In this document: positions 1 to 8,460 of the stretch, piece after piece
How the letters are laid out: each line of letters begins with the position of its first letter
Numbering within the stretch: the stretch's first letter is position 1
Assembly: GCA_963851245.1 (NCBI GenBank)
Contig: CAWKOH010000004.1
Location: 62,001 to 126,000 of the forward strand
DNA from: CAWKOH01 sp963851245
Lineage (GTDB): Bacteria; Actinomycetota; Acidimicrobiia; Acidimicrobiales; Palsa-688
Reading direction: 5' to 3'
DNA: 64,000 nucleotides
Position numbers and translations under genes: made by a program
The notes under the pieces: generated by a model
Databases searched by the model: none
Seen by the model: only the letters and a program-made list of their open reading frames with translations
What the model was told of the DNA's origin: nothing

Positions 1-1025
1 TTCTTGGTCTGCGGTGGTGCGACGGCAGCTGGATTGGTGTTTGCTTTGGCGACGAGTAGATCATTCTCGAGAAACGCTTCGAGCATCGCGGCCAGCTTCG
101 GAGACGTTACGACTACGTGCCAATCCCGGTCACTACCCCGTGCCTGTTCGCCATCTGCCGCGTTCTGAACGGGGTCGATCTTCGGCTGATTCGAGTTGTT
201 CCAATTGCCACTCGACAGCCACACCACACTGTGATCTCGGATCGCGACCTTGATGTGGTAAGCGCTGGGAACCACCCAGCGGGTGGCGAACGGGTCGTCC
301 CGGTCCAAAGCCCAGGCGAAGTCGAACTCTGTGATGGCCTTCTGTAGGGCGGCCTGGGTGTCCGGGTCAGTTTGGTCCGCCGTCGGATTCAACTCGAACG
401 GCACGTCAAGGACGAGACGGAGCTGCTTCGAGCCCATCGCCGTGATGACCGCATCGAGCACGTGCCTGGAGGTGAAATCGTAAAGACCAACTGTCAGCTC
501 CGACCCAATCGCGGCCAGGAATTCGCTCAACACTGTCCAACCTGCATCAGGGCTGGCGTGGCAAAGGATCGTGACCTCCTCGCTCACGTCTGTTAGCACC
601 ACGTCAGGCGGCGTATAGGGAATCTGTGGCTTAGGCGGCTGGCGTGGTAACGGAACCTTGAGCGGGACAAGCTTGCCATCCTGCACCACCTGCTCACCGG
701 GCATCACGGGTGGCCGCAGCTCTGGCGGCGTGGTGGGAAGCTTCGCCGCGAAACCCTTTGGGTCAGTTGTCTGGGCTATCTGGACCGGCGAAGCCTGCCG
801 AACGTCTACCGCGAATCCGCCGACTGTCGCGGGAAGCCGCTGCGAGGTTGGGATGGCGTCGGTCTTCTTAGCGACGGTCACGACGACCGCAGGCTTACGA
901 GTCAACCATCCCCCCGCCATCTGTACACCTGGACGCACCGACACCACCCCGGGCTTCATCAGCTCGGTGGCGTGAGCAGAAATCGTCCTGGAGATGGACG
1001 CCGCGGTCTCCTTGTCCAAAACCAT
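1..1025 (-). CDS. Phospholipase D-like domain protein, cut by the left window edge
   Basis: The minus strand is open from an ATG at 1025, with a GAGAGGA ribosome site just upstream, to the window edge. It gives 341 residues and no stop. Residues 150-340 look like a PLDc_2 domain: a LYDFTS stretch near 181, the HxKxxxxD motif HIKVAIRD at 257-264, then SSGNWNNSN. In the PLD superfamily that His and Lys form half of the active site; the second HKD motif, if present, lies outside the window. Residues 90-145 are proline-rich, probably a linker, and the N-terminal 80 residues are not recognised. Substrate is unknown: PLD-like proteins include phospholipases, nucleases and transferases. No signal peptide is seen. 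Confidence 0.82.
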   Translation of the reverse strand, partial: MVLDKETAASISRTISAHATELMKPGVVSVRPGVQMAGGWLTRKPAVVVTVAKKTDAIPTSQRLPATVGGFAVDVRQASPVQIAQTTDPKGFAAKLPTTPPELRPPVMPGEQVVQDGKLVPLKVPLPRQPPKPQIPYTPPDVVLTDVSEEVTILCHASPDAGWTVLSEFLAAIGSELTVGLYDFTSRHVLDAVITAMGSKQLRLVLDVPFELNPTADQTDPDTQAALQKAITEFDFAWALDRDDPFATRWVVPSAYHIKVAIRDHSVVWLSSGNWNNSNQPKIDPVQNAADGEQARGSDRDWHVVVTSPKLAAMLEAFLENDLLVAKANTNPAAVAPPQTK

Positions 1026-1490
1026 CGTCCCGTCCTCTCTCGCCGTCCGAGGCCTACATGATCGCAGCGACCAACACGCTATCCGCCCGCATATGGACCT
1101 TCAGTCATAGAGAAGCGGAACCTCTGTGCCGGTTCTCCGACCTGACCGAGGTTTGGAAGCACCGTGGGGTCGGCACGTCCATTCCGGGTACATCTGACAC
1201 GGCAGCGACTGTGACCTGACACCATCCTCTGGCGCGCCCGGTGAAGCCCCGTGGCCTCTGCCAGGGCGGTGAACTCGCAGCCGTCCAGCCTCTCAACGGC
1301 GATGGCGTTTGAAGCCGGCACCCGTACTTGATAATCGCCGAGGCGGGCCCGACGGCAAGGGTGTAATGTTGTAATCACCTTCACTGAAGAGCCCCTACGG
1401 GGCAGACGGAGAGATCCGGCCCGCACCCGTTGGCTCAGATGTAAGGAGGAGTCGCCATGCTGTCCCATCTCCTGGAGACTCGCAGCGACG
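1026..1490. other. Intergenic stretch, no convincing gene
   Basis: The only long frame here is a 147-codon minus-strand reading (1079-1522) with low-complexity, Arg-rich composition and no recognisable domain. I did not accept it. The stretch probably carries the promoter of the PLD-like gene on its left. Confidence 0.4.
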
Positions 1491-1697
1491 GTGCTCTTCA
1501 CTTTCGGCGTGCTCGTGTACACCCTCGCAGTCGGCGTGGCGTTCCTTAACGCTTACGCCTTCCGGGCGTTGCAAGGCGCACTAGCGGTCTACTACGCCTT
1601 CGATCCGATCTCCCGTCGAGCGACCCGGGGGCGACAAGCAGACAAGCAGCGCCAAGAGGCGACCAAAGGCGATCCACCCGTTGACAACCTCGGGTGA
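1491..1697 (+). CDS. Possible small single-span membrane protein
   Basis: A GTG-started frame of 68 codons begins with about 25 hydrophobic residues (LFTFGVLVYTLAVGVAFL) followed by a charged, Gln/Lys/Arg-rich tail, as expected for a small membrane-anchored protein. The frame is open upstream, and a strong AAGGAGGA site at 1443-1450 precedes an ATG at 1457 that is in a different frame. Either the GTG start is real or a one-base frame break separates the good start from the body. No family is recognised. Confidence 0.3.
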   Translation: MLFTFGVLVYTLAVGVAFLNAYAFRALQGALAVYYAFDPISRRATRGRQADKQRQEATKGDPPVDNLG

Positions 1698-1869
1698 CTA
1701 ACTGGCCTTGCGATACGCCGTTGGAGCCATTCCGCCATTCTTCTCTTCCCCGCCTTTGTAAAAATACAGTTACCTGTGTGCCGAGCGGGCCGCTGACCGG
1801 ACGAACCGTAGCGGCACCTAGCTCGCTCCCTTCAACGCGGCGGCAAACTCGGTACATTTGCAACACACC

Positions 1870-2805
1870 ATGACCGAGCGGCAACACGACGTCGTAATCA
1901 TTGGGGGCGGCCCCGCCGGGGTGAGCGCGGCCCTCGAGTGCAAAGACATTCAGCTTGATGTTGTGCTGCTGGAAGCGGGCCCGGCCCTCGGTGGTCAACT
2001 GGTGGAGATCACCCACCCGGTTCGTAATGTGGCCACCGGCTGGTACGCCGATGGGCGGGCCCTTCGGACCGCGCTCCAGACTGCGGCCGAAGGGCTCGGA
2101 GATGTTGTCCGGCTTGATCACCCGGTGAGCTCGGCCGACCTCGCGGGTGGTTGGCTCGAAGCGGGCGGTCAACGGGTTGGCGGTAAAACCGTGCTCATCG
2201 CGAGCGGTACCACTCCGGAACACCTATCCATCGCGGCCGACGGGGCCTTCGGTGGGGATGTCACCTACCACGTGGAAAGCGATCCGGACCGATTTAGGGG
2301 CCGCCCGGTAGTGGTCGTCGGCGGGGGCGACAGCGCCACGCTCGACGCTTTGTATATGGCTCCTCTGGCGTCCTCGGTGATCCTCGTCCATCGATCCGAA
2401 TCCCTGACCGCCAGGCACGACATCGTTGCTCGCCTCCGGGCCGAGAGGCGCATCGAGGACCTGCCTGGGTGGCAGGTCGACTCGCTGCAGGGCGGCAACC
2501 GCCTGGAGGAGGTCGTCCTGGTGCACCCGGCCACGGGCGACAGGAGAACGGTCCCGGCGGGGGGCCTGGTGGTCAAGATCTCGCGAGATCCGTGCACCCA
2601 GCCATTCCGCGACCAGGTCGACGTGGATCGGCGCGGATTCATCCTTGCTGACCCCGAGCTGCGTACGAGCCTCCCCGGTGTCTTCGCAGCCGGTGACGTG
2701 GTCAGCGGAGCCTACTGGCGGGTGTCGAGCGCCCTCGGTCACGGCTCACTGGTGTCCCGAACCATCCTGCACTACCTCCAAGACGACGCGCCCCCAACCT
2801 CGTGA
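1870..2805 (+). CDS. Thioredoxin-reductase-like FAD/NAD(P) oxidoreductase without the redox CxxC
   Basis: About 311 residues from the ATG at 1870; a TTG at 1858 is in frame and neither has a clear ribosome site. The FAD-binding GGGPAG motif is at residues 12-17, a second nucleotide-binding VVVVGGGDSA motif lies mid-protein, and GVFAAGDVV near the C-terminus is the second FAD contact. Size and fold match thioredoxin reductase. Where thioredoxin reductases carry CxxC, before the NADPH motif, this protein reads HVESDPDRF. It therefore cannot reduce thioredoxin by the usual route and is better compared with ferredoxin-NADP reductase type 2 or TrxR-like flavoproteins. The stop overlaps the start of the DUF4254 gene, so the two are probably co-translated. 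Confidence 0.85.
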   Translation: MTERQHDVVIIGGGPAGVSAALECKDIQLDVVLLEAGPALGGQLVEITHPVRNVATGWYADGRALRTALQTAAEGLGDVVRLDHPVSSADLAGGWLEAGGQRVGGKTVLIASGTTPEHLSIAADGAFGGDVTYHVESDPDRFRGRPVVVVGGGDSATLDALYMAPLASSVILVHRSESLTARHDIVARLRAERRIEDLPGWQVDSLQGGNRLEEVVLVHPATGDRRTVPAGGLVVKISRDPCTQPFRDQVDVDRRGFILADPELRTSLPGVFAAGDVVSGAYWRVSSALGHGSLVSRTILHYLQDDAPPTS

Positions 2806-3359
2806 CGACGCCCCCGGTTCTCCCGAGCGCGGCAGAAATCGTCGCCGAGATGGAACAAGCCGCCACCGGGCAAGAGACGACAGCCGAGACCGCGCTGGAT
2901 GCCGCCCTCTTGGACCTGGTGGCGTCCAATCTTCGGCAGTGGGACCTGGAGGACGCGACTCGGGATCCGGGCGCCAGCGACGCCGAGGTCGCCAACGCCA
3001 AGCGCGAGATCGACCGGCTCAACGTCAGCCGCCATCGCCTGGTCGAGGAGATCGACGCCGCGATCGACTCGGTCCTCGACCAGCAAACCACCGCCCCCCT
3101 GGCCACGGAGAGCCCCGGCATGGTTCTGGACCGGCTGTCGGTGCTCGTTATCCGGCGCACGCGCACGGCCGTGGCGTCTCGGCGCGATCCGAGCTTCGCG
3201 GATCGCGTTCGGGTGCTGGAAGCCCAGGTTGGCGCCCTGTCGGCGGCCCTTGACACGTACCTGGGTGAATTGGGGGCCGGAACGAAGCGGTTCCTCTGTT
3301 ACCGGTCCCTCAAGCTCTACGGGCCTTCGGCTGCGGCGGCTGGCTCAACAAAGGAGTGA
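2802..3359 (+). CDS. DUF4254 domain-containing protein
   Basis: 185 residues from a GTG at 2802 that overlaps the preceding TGA by four bases. The helical, acidic body carries the DUF4254 pattern: LVASNLRQWDLEDATRDPG near 40-58, then a run of Arg/Asn/Glu-rich heptads (KREIDRLNVSRHRLVEEID) and a C-terminal helix. The biochemical role of DUF4254 is not known to me. As I recall, such proteins often sit beside GT9 heptosyltransferase-like genes, and a GT9 gene lies 1 kb away on the other strand, which supports a link to glycan or glycoconjugate synthesis. Its last 43 bases overlap the 3' end of the convergent propeller-like gene. Confidence 0.8.
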   Translation: MTTPPVLPSAAEIVAEMEQAATGQETTAETALDAALLDLVASNLRQWDLEDATRDPGASDAEVANAKREIDRLNVSRHRLVEEIDAAIDSVLDQQTTAPLATESPGMVLDRLSVLVIRRTRTAVASRRDPSFADRVRVLEAQVGALSAALDTYLGELGAGTKRFLCYRSLKLYGPSAAAAGSTKE

Positions 3360-4390
3360 AGCCGGTACCCGCCCCGGTTAAAACCGATCAGGGCGCGGTG
3401 GCCGGCGACAGCCAGGTGAGCAATGCCCAGGGAGTCTCCGGCGAGTGGCCCCCCGGCCCGCTGGCTCGCCCCGGTACGAGGGTCGACCAGGCACAGGTCG
3501 CCCCGACGAGTGGCGGTCGCCAGCCGGCGACCGAACGGGGCGACGGCGACCCCTCCCGTCCCCCAGGCGATGTCCTCGGGCAGCGGTCCGGACATTACGA
3601 TCCGGCCGTCCGTCGGGTCCAGGGCCGCGAATCCGCCGCCACTCAGCCGGTCCCAGTCGTAATCGTCGATGTCGCCCCGGTCAGGACCAGCGGCCCATAC
3701 GGCGCCGTCGTGCCAGGCGAGAGTCGCGACCCGAAAACCGACGGGCGTTTCCCATCTGGCCGGCTGCACCTGAGCACCCGTCAGTTGCATCAGCGCCACC
3801 TTCTCGTCGCCACCGACGGCGATGAGGGGATCATTCTGTGACGGGATGGCGCCGAGGGCGGTCACTTCGCCGAAGCCGGTGGCGCCCATTGTATTCGGGA
3901 CTTCCGCCCCGTCGGGGACCGTATCCAGCCGGTCGGAGACGACCAGACCGATTGCCGCGTCGGCCCGCGGGGCCGTACCGACCAGCCGCCCCGCCACCGC
4001 CACGGTTCGCTCCACGTCGGCGACGAACGACCACACAACTGATGGTGCGACGAGCTGTCCGCCGGCGGAGCCCACCAGGTCCCGGCGCCGAAAACCGCGG
4101 ACGGTCCCGAAGTGGTTCAGGACGACGACCAGCTCCAGTTCGGGTAGGTCGAGAATGGCGTGAACGTCGAGGTCGAATTGCGAGGCATCATCGTCAGTCG
4201 GAAAGAATGTGGTACCGAAGATGGCGAGCGGGCGCAGCCAGCCGTCGGCAAAGACGACGTTGCGGCCCAGGTTGTTCCAGCACACCAGATCGCCAATGGC
4301 GACTACGCGGCCAATCCCTTCCGGCTGGCTGTTGCGCACCCCGGCAGCGGCGGCGGCATCAACCTCATGATGAACCAGGAGGTCGTTCAC
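3317..4390 (-). CDS. Uncharacterised beta-propeller-like protein of the que/GT9 operon
   Basis: A longer minus-strand frame is open here, but the part upstream of 4390 is the antisense-like shadow of the GT9 gene. The real start is the GTG at 4390, which overlaps the GT9 stop by four bases (GTGA). The 357-residue product has repeated beta-strand and loop segments of the type found in propellers or quinoprotein-like domains (DDYDWDRLSGGGFAALDP, TATRRGDLCLVDPRTG, TLAWHDGAVWAAGPD). It has no signal peptide or membrane segment. Last gene of the queD-queC-GT9 operon; it probably senses or scaffolds rather than catalyses, but that is inference. I do not recognise a specific family. Confidence 0.7.
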   Translation of the reverse strand: MNDLLVHHEVDAAAAAGVRNSQPEGIGRVVAIGDLVCWNNLGRNVVFADGWLRPLAIFGTTFFPTDDDASQFDLDVHAILDLPELELVVVLNHFGTVRGFRRRDLVGSAGGQLVAPSVVWSFVADVERTVAVAGRLVGTAPRADAAIGLVVSDRLDTVPDGAEVPNTMGATGFGEVTALGAIPSQNDPLIAVGGDEKVALMQLTGAQVQPARWETPVGFRVATLAWHDGAVWAAGPDRGDIDDYDWDRLSGGGFAALDPTDGRIVMSGPLPEDIAWGTGGVAVAPFGRRLATATRRGDLCLVDPRTGASQRAGGPLAGDSLGIAHLAVAGHRALIGFNRGGYRLHSFVEPAAAAEGP

Positions 4391-5281
4391 AGAAGCTGCC
4401 GGAGGAGCCGGACGGCGTCCGCGGGCCGGACGGCAGCCAGACAGGGGGAACCCGACGGGCAGCCCCGCGCCGCGGGCCGAAGGCGCCGAAGGCTGACCGT
4501 CTGGTTGTACGCGTAGGTGGCCTCGGCGTCGACGCACTCGGCTGTACACGGGGCGCCGCGGAGCGCCGCGCTGTGGGGCCATGGTCTCACATACACCGAG
4601 CGGGGCCGGCAGATGGTGACGGTTGGTGTGCCTTGTTGGACGGCGATATGAGTGAGCCCGGTGTCGATCCCGATCACCGCCCTGCACGCGGCCAGCACGT
4701 CGACCGCATCGCCTGGTGTAGGAGCAACCACGGCGGGAATGCCGATGGCGTCCAATGAGGATGGGCCATGTTCTCGAGTTACCTGGGCGACGTCGTAACG
4801 ATCGGCGCGGAGAGCGGCGGTTGCGGCTGCCCAATTATCGATTGGCCAGCGCTTGTCTGGGCCGTCCGTTTCGTGCACCAGCAGAGACGGTGCGGCCCAG
4901 ATTAAGACGGGGATTTGCTGCCAACGCTCTCGGGCGGGCGAAGTCAGCGTCGATGCCGAAGTCGCGACAGATGCGGTCGAGAATGTCGTTGATATTCATG
5001 GGACCGAACTCGGCCGCAAAGGCAGCTGACCCCCACCAGAAGTCGCGCTGGAGCGGATGATCCCGGAGGTCGATGAGGCGGTCCCCAGGATCGCAAGTCA
5101 ATTCGGCCTCGTCGACAACGCCCTCCAAGCCGGGTATCCGTTCGGCGAGCAGCCGTTGCGAGGCGGCCCGGGCGACCAACCACACTCGGGGCCGGTCATC
5201 AATGAGAGCCTGGATGGCTGGAAGCGAGACCACCAGGTCCCCAAGTCCGAACGACACGGGAGCGATAAGCGTACGGCCCAT
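4387..5281 (-). pseudogene. GT9 (heptosyltransferase-like) glycosyltransferase, frameshifted
   Basis: The start is ATG 5281, two bases after the queC stop. Frame one gives MGRTLIAPVSFGLGDLVVS, the GT9 N-terminal nucleotide-sugar region, down to about 4930. The second half lies in the +1 frame (WPIDNWAAATAALRADRYD) and contains the GT9 signature GIDTGLTHIAVQQGTP. The change of frame falls near 4915-4945 in a GCCCGCCCG run. Both halves are fully conserved in type, so a one-base sequence error or a very recent mutation is likely and the gene is probably functional in the organism. GT9 enzymes transfer heptose or related sugars from nucleotide donors to lipid or other acceptors. An actinobacterium lacks classical LPS, so the acceptor here is open. 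Confidence 0.8.
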
Positions 5282-5283
5282 CG

Positions 5284-5952
5284 TCAGCGGGGAGCGTATC
5301 GCGTCCTGTCTTCCATACCCGCCTCTGCGAACGCCTTCCGCCGCTCGGCGCACTTGTTGCAGGTCTGGCAGTGAAGGTCGCCGACGGGCGCCACGCACGA
5401 CATGGTGTGCTCAAGTGGCAGGTGGCGGCCGCGTGCCAATACTTCGGCCTTCGTCAGCTGCCCGAACGGTTGCACAACCGCAACGTGGTGGCTGAGCGCC
5501 AGGCTGGCCAGGCCCGCCAAACCGGATAGGAACTCGGTTGAGCTGTCGGTGAAAGGGTTGCCTCGCAGAGTCCCGAGGGCGATTGTGCCTACACCGTTCA
5601 GGGCGCACCACACGGTCGTCTTGGCCAGCAGCAACAGGTTGCGCCCGGGTAGGTAGACGGCCTCGTCAGGAGTCGTCTCGTCGGGTGTGTCCGCTCCCGA
5701 GACACTCCAATGAGCTCCATACACGTCGGCTATAGGCAGCTGGAGGACGGTGAGGGGTCGCACGTTGTATAGCTCGGTCAGGGCGTCCAGGAAGCGGCGA
5801 AGATGCGCCTCCTCGACCTCCTCCCACGCCAGGCCAAATCGTATGTACATCGGATGGACCACGTGGCCATGGGCCGCCTGGTCTGCCACCAGAATGGCGC
5901 TGTCCACCCCACCGCTGGCCAGGACGGCGAACTCGTGATCAGTCGTCATCAC
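5284..5952 (-). CDS. queC: QueC-like 7-cyano-7-deazaguanine synthase
   Basis: 222 residues. The PP-loop ATP pyrophosphatase motif SGGVDS is at residues 13-18, YLPGRN in the middle, GTLRGNPFTDSSTEF further on, and four zinc-ligand cysteines near the C-terminus (C186, C195, C198, C201 in CVAPVGDLHCQTCNKC). QueC converts 7-carboxy-7-deazaguanine to preQ0 using ATP and ammonia. The start overlaps queD by about 14 bases and the stop sits two bases before the GT9 start, so translation is coupled. queE, folE and tgt are not in the window. QueC-like proteins are also known in anti-phage contexts, but nothing here (nuclease, cGAS-like enzyme) suggests that. Confidence 0.92.
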   Translation of the reverse strand: MMTTDHEFAVLASGGVDSAILVADQAAHGHVVHPMYIRFGLAWEEVEEAHLRRFLDALTELYNVRPLTVLQLPIADVYGAHWSVSGADTPDETTPDEAVYLPGRNLLLLAKTTVWCALNGVGTIALGTLRGNPFTDSSTEFLSGLAGLASLALSHHVAVVQPFGQLTKAEVLARGRHLPLEHTMSCVAPVGDLHCQTCNKCAERRKAFAEAGMEDRTRYAPR

Positions 5953-6307
5953 GGCCGCCCCGATACACGCAGCCGGAAGTGCAGGTCTCGCGAACGACTA
6001 TCTGGGAGAGGTCAGGGAGGGCTGGGCGGAGGTGATCCCATATCCATTGGGCGAGGACCTCGCTCGTCGGGTTGTCGAGGCCGTCGATTTCGTTCAGGTA
6101 ATAGTGATCAAGGCGGGCCAGGAGGGGTGCCATCGCGCAGGACAATTCCGCGAAGTCCTGGACCCAGCCCGTAGCATTGTCGACCGGTCCGTCCACGTGC
6201 ACGACGACCCGGTAGGAGTGTCCATGCAGGCGGGCGCACTTATGGTCTGGTGGGACGTGGGGAAGCCGGTGGGCTGCTTCGAATGTGAACTCCCGGAAGA
6301 TTTCCAC
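5939..6307 (-). CDS. queD: QueD-like 6-carboxy-5,6,7,8-tetrahydropterin synthase
   Basis: I chose the GTG at 6307: it has a GGGAGGA site at good spacing and yields the family-typical N-terminus VEIFREFTFEAAHRL. An upstream in-frame GTG at 6325 is less likely. The 122-residue product has zinc ligands H13, H28 and H30 and the QueD hallmark CxxxHGH (C24-ARL-HGH), which separates QueD from eukaryotic-type PTPS. A conserved NPTSEVLAQWIW segment follows. QueD makes 6-carboxytetrahydropterin from dihydroneopterin triphosphate, the first committed step to 7-deazaguanines. First gene of the operon queD-queC-GT9-propeller-like. Confidence 0.93.
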   Translation of the reverse strand: MEIFREFTFEAAHRLPHVPPDHKCARLHGHSYRVVVHVDGPVDNATGWVQDFAELSCAMAPLLARLDHYYLNEIDGLDNPTSEVLAQWIWDHLRPALPDLSQIVVRETCTSGCVYRGGRDDD

Positions 6308-6574
6308 AGCAGCGCGTCCTCCCACTCGCTGGTTCGGCCACCCCGAACTCTAGGACGATCTCGGTCACTGTCCATCATGAACCGGAAAAATCTCAGTCAG
6401 AGCTTGTATTGATCAGGCCGGTTTGATCAACCGGGGGGCTCGGGCGGCCCGGCCCGATTGCGCCTACCTGTGACGGGAACTTCTGCCCGCGACCCTGGTC
6501 ACAGCCCCTCTAAAGGCTCTGGCGCGAGCAAATCTGGTGCCCAATCCGGCGCCACGGCAGATCCGACCGGCCCG

Positions 6575-7076
6575 TCAGGACCTCTTGAGTAGCTGACTGA
6601 TCCAATCACTCGACGCTGCATCAATGACGGCCTTGCCCTTCGCATCGACATCAGTCGGGCTCGCGCCGTGTTCGAGCAGCAAGGCGATGATTCGGCGCTG
6701 CTCTTCTTTGGCAGCGTCCGCGCCCGAATTGCTCTTGCCCGTGTTCTGGACAGCGAGATGCAATGGGGTCGATCCGCTCTTGTTGGGAAGCCGCGGATAT
6801 GCACCGTGCTCGATGAGGGCATCGACCGCGTCCGAGCTACGATTCCTGAACCGCGCGATGCAGCGCCGCCAGGCCGCTCTTGTCCATGGCGTCGGGATCG
6901 GCACCGGCCCCGACCAGGTAGCCAATCACCTTACGCTGCTCAGTCCTTTCCCACCCGTCCGCTTCAGGACTTCCGTCTGCCGCGTAGTGGAGCGGTTCGG
7001 CGCCCCTCCGGTTGCGAGCACGGACATCTGCGCCTCCCATAACCAGACGGTGATGTGCTCGCCGTCCGGCTTCGCA
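6575..7076 (-). pseudogene. Ankyrin-repeat protein, truncated and frameshifted
   Basis: The first piece, open from about 7076, reads RLVMGGADVRARNRRGAEP and ADPDAMDKSGLAALHRAV. The frame then changes by +1 near 6843-6848 and continues RNRSSDAVDALIEHGA and NKSGSTPLHLAVQNTGKS to the stop at 6575. These are typical ankyrin helices and turns (TPLHLA, ALLLEHGA). Complete relatives that I recall carry further N-terminal repeats; here an in-frame stop at 7077-7079 cuts them off, so the gene is 5'-truncated as well. It probably mediated protein contacts; no enzymatic domain is present. Confidence 0.72.
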
Positions 7077-7147
7077 TCAGAACTCTGTTGCTCGCTTGCC
7101 ACTAGGGTGCTTGGGTTGTGCCCTCTGGTGGCGGGTAGGAGAAGGGC

Positions 7148-8443
7148 GTGGCGCCGGTTGTCGTCGTCTATCACCGGGATCTGCGTGTGCACGACCACCC
7201 CGCCCTGGCGGAGGCGGCCCGAATGGGTAGACCGGTTGTGCCCCTGTTCGTGGTCGACAAGCGCCTGTTTTCGGCACGCCTGACGGCCAACCGGGCCGCT
7301 TTTTTGATTGAGAGCCTGACCGACCTGCGCCAGTCCCTGCAGAAAATGGGGGGACAGTTGTACGTCCGGGTGGGCCATCCCGTCAACGAGGTCATGAAAG
7401 TTGTAGCCCAAACAGGAGCTCAGACGGTGCACGTAGGCGAGGACGTGACCCCGCTGGCTCGGCGCCGGCAGGATCGCCTTGAAGAAGCGTGCCGAAAGGA
7501 GCGGGTTCAGTTGTCGGTCTTCCCTGGCACCATGGTGGTGCCGGCCGGTGACATCGTGCCGACCGCGGCTGACCATTACCGCGTGTTCACGCCGTACTGG
7601 CGCCGATGGAAGGTGTTGCCGTCGCGTGCGGTGGAGGCGAAACCCACGAAACTGGTGGCAACTCCGGGCGGGCTTGCCGCCGGTCGGATTCCCAACATCC
7701 GGTCGCTGAGTAACAGACCGCTGTCACCGGATCGAGTCCGTGGCGGAGAGACGATCGGGCGGCACGCTGCGAGACAGTGGCTGGGGCGGCACCTGGGCGC
7801 CTACGCCGTCAGCCACGACGATTTGCCCGGAGACCACACCTCGAGGCTGAGCTCCTACCTTCATTTCGGTTGCCTGTCGGCCAACGAGCTGACCAGGATG
7901 GCGCACGATCGCCCAGGCGGCGAGGAGTTCATCCGCCAGTTGTGCTGGCGCGACTTCCACCACCAGGTGCTGGCGGCCTTTCCCGCTCTGGGTGAGCGCG
8001 ACTACCGGCCTCGCCCCAGCAGGGTGTGGCATGACGACGATGCTCTGGTCTGGGCTTGGAAGGAAGGACGGACGGGGGTACCCATCGTCGACGCGGGGAT
8101 GCGGCAGCTCAGGGCGGAGGGCTGGATGCACAACCGGGCCCGCTTGCTCGTCGCCTCCTACCTCACCCGCGATCTGGGAGTGCACTGGCGAGTGGGGGCT
8201 GACCATTTCATGGACTGGCTCGTTGACGCCGACGTAGCCAACAACTACGGCAACTGGCAATGGGTGGCCGGCACTGGCAACGACACCAGACCGAACCGAC
8301 GGTTCAATCTGCTGCGCCAAGCCCGGCGGTTCGACCCCGATGGTGACTACGTGCGCCGTTACGTCCCCGAGCTCGCCGACGTCCCCGGCCCAGCCGTCCA
8401 TCAGCCCCATAGGTCCGCACCGCCATCCCAAAGTCCCGCATGA
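7148..8443 (+). CDS. phrB: Deoxyribodipyrimidine photolyase (cryptochrome/photolyase family)
   Basis: 431 residues from a GTG at 7148 with a GGAGAAGG site upstream. The N-terminal Rossmann-like photolyase domain begins VVVYHRDLRVHDHPALAEA. The C-terminal FAD-binding domain contains RLSSYLHFGCLS, the CWRDFHHQV helix, RAEGWMHNRARLLVASYL, and the conserved NNYGNWQWVAGTG loop, followed by RFDPDGDYVRRYVPEL. The length fits class I CPD photolyases (about 430-470 residues). The protein uses blue light and FADH- to split cyclobutane pyrimidine dimers. Single-gene unit on the plus strand, convergent with the amidohydrolase at 8461. Confidence 0.93.
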   Translation: MAPVVVVYHRDLRVHDHPALAEAARMGRPVVPLFVVDKRLFSARLTANRAAFLIESLTDLRQSLQKMGGQLYVRVGHPVNEVMKVVAQTGAQTVHVGEDVTPLARRRQDRLEEACRKERVQLSVFPGTMVVPAGDIVPTAADHYRVFTPYWRRWKVLPSRAVEAKPTKLVATPGGLAAGRIPNIRSLSNRPLSPDRVRGGETIGRHAARQWLGRHLGAYAVSHDDLPGDHTSRLSSYLHFGCLSANELTRMAHDRPGGEEFIRQLCWRDFHHQVLAAFPALGERDYRPRPSRVWHDDDALVWAWKEGRTGVPIVDAGMRQLRAEGWMHNRARLLVASYLTRDLGVHWRVGADHFMDWLVDADVANNYGNWQWVAGTGNDTRPNRRFNLLRQARRFDPDGDYVRRYVPELADVPGPAVHQPHRSAPPSQSPA

Positions 8444-8460
8444 ACGCGTGAGGAAAGGTC

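Noticed and set aside
1079..1522. 147-codon minus-strand frame
   Set aside because: Arg-rich with no family resemblance or ribosome site; likely chance in high-GC DNA.
4391..4834. N-terminal extension of the propeller-like frame
   Set aside because: It is the out-of-frame reading of the GT9 gene; the GTG at 4390 with a four-base overlap is the natural start.
5284..6307. QueC as part of a known anti-phage system (Qat or type IV CBASS)
   Set aside because: No ATPase, TatD nuclease, cyclase or effector gene is near; QueD and GT9 neighbours point elsewhere.
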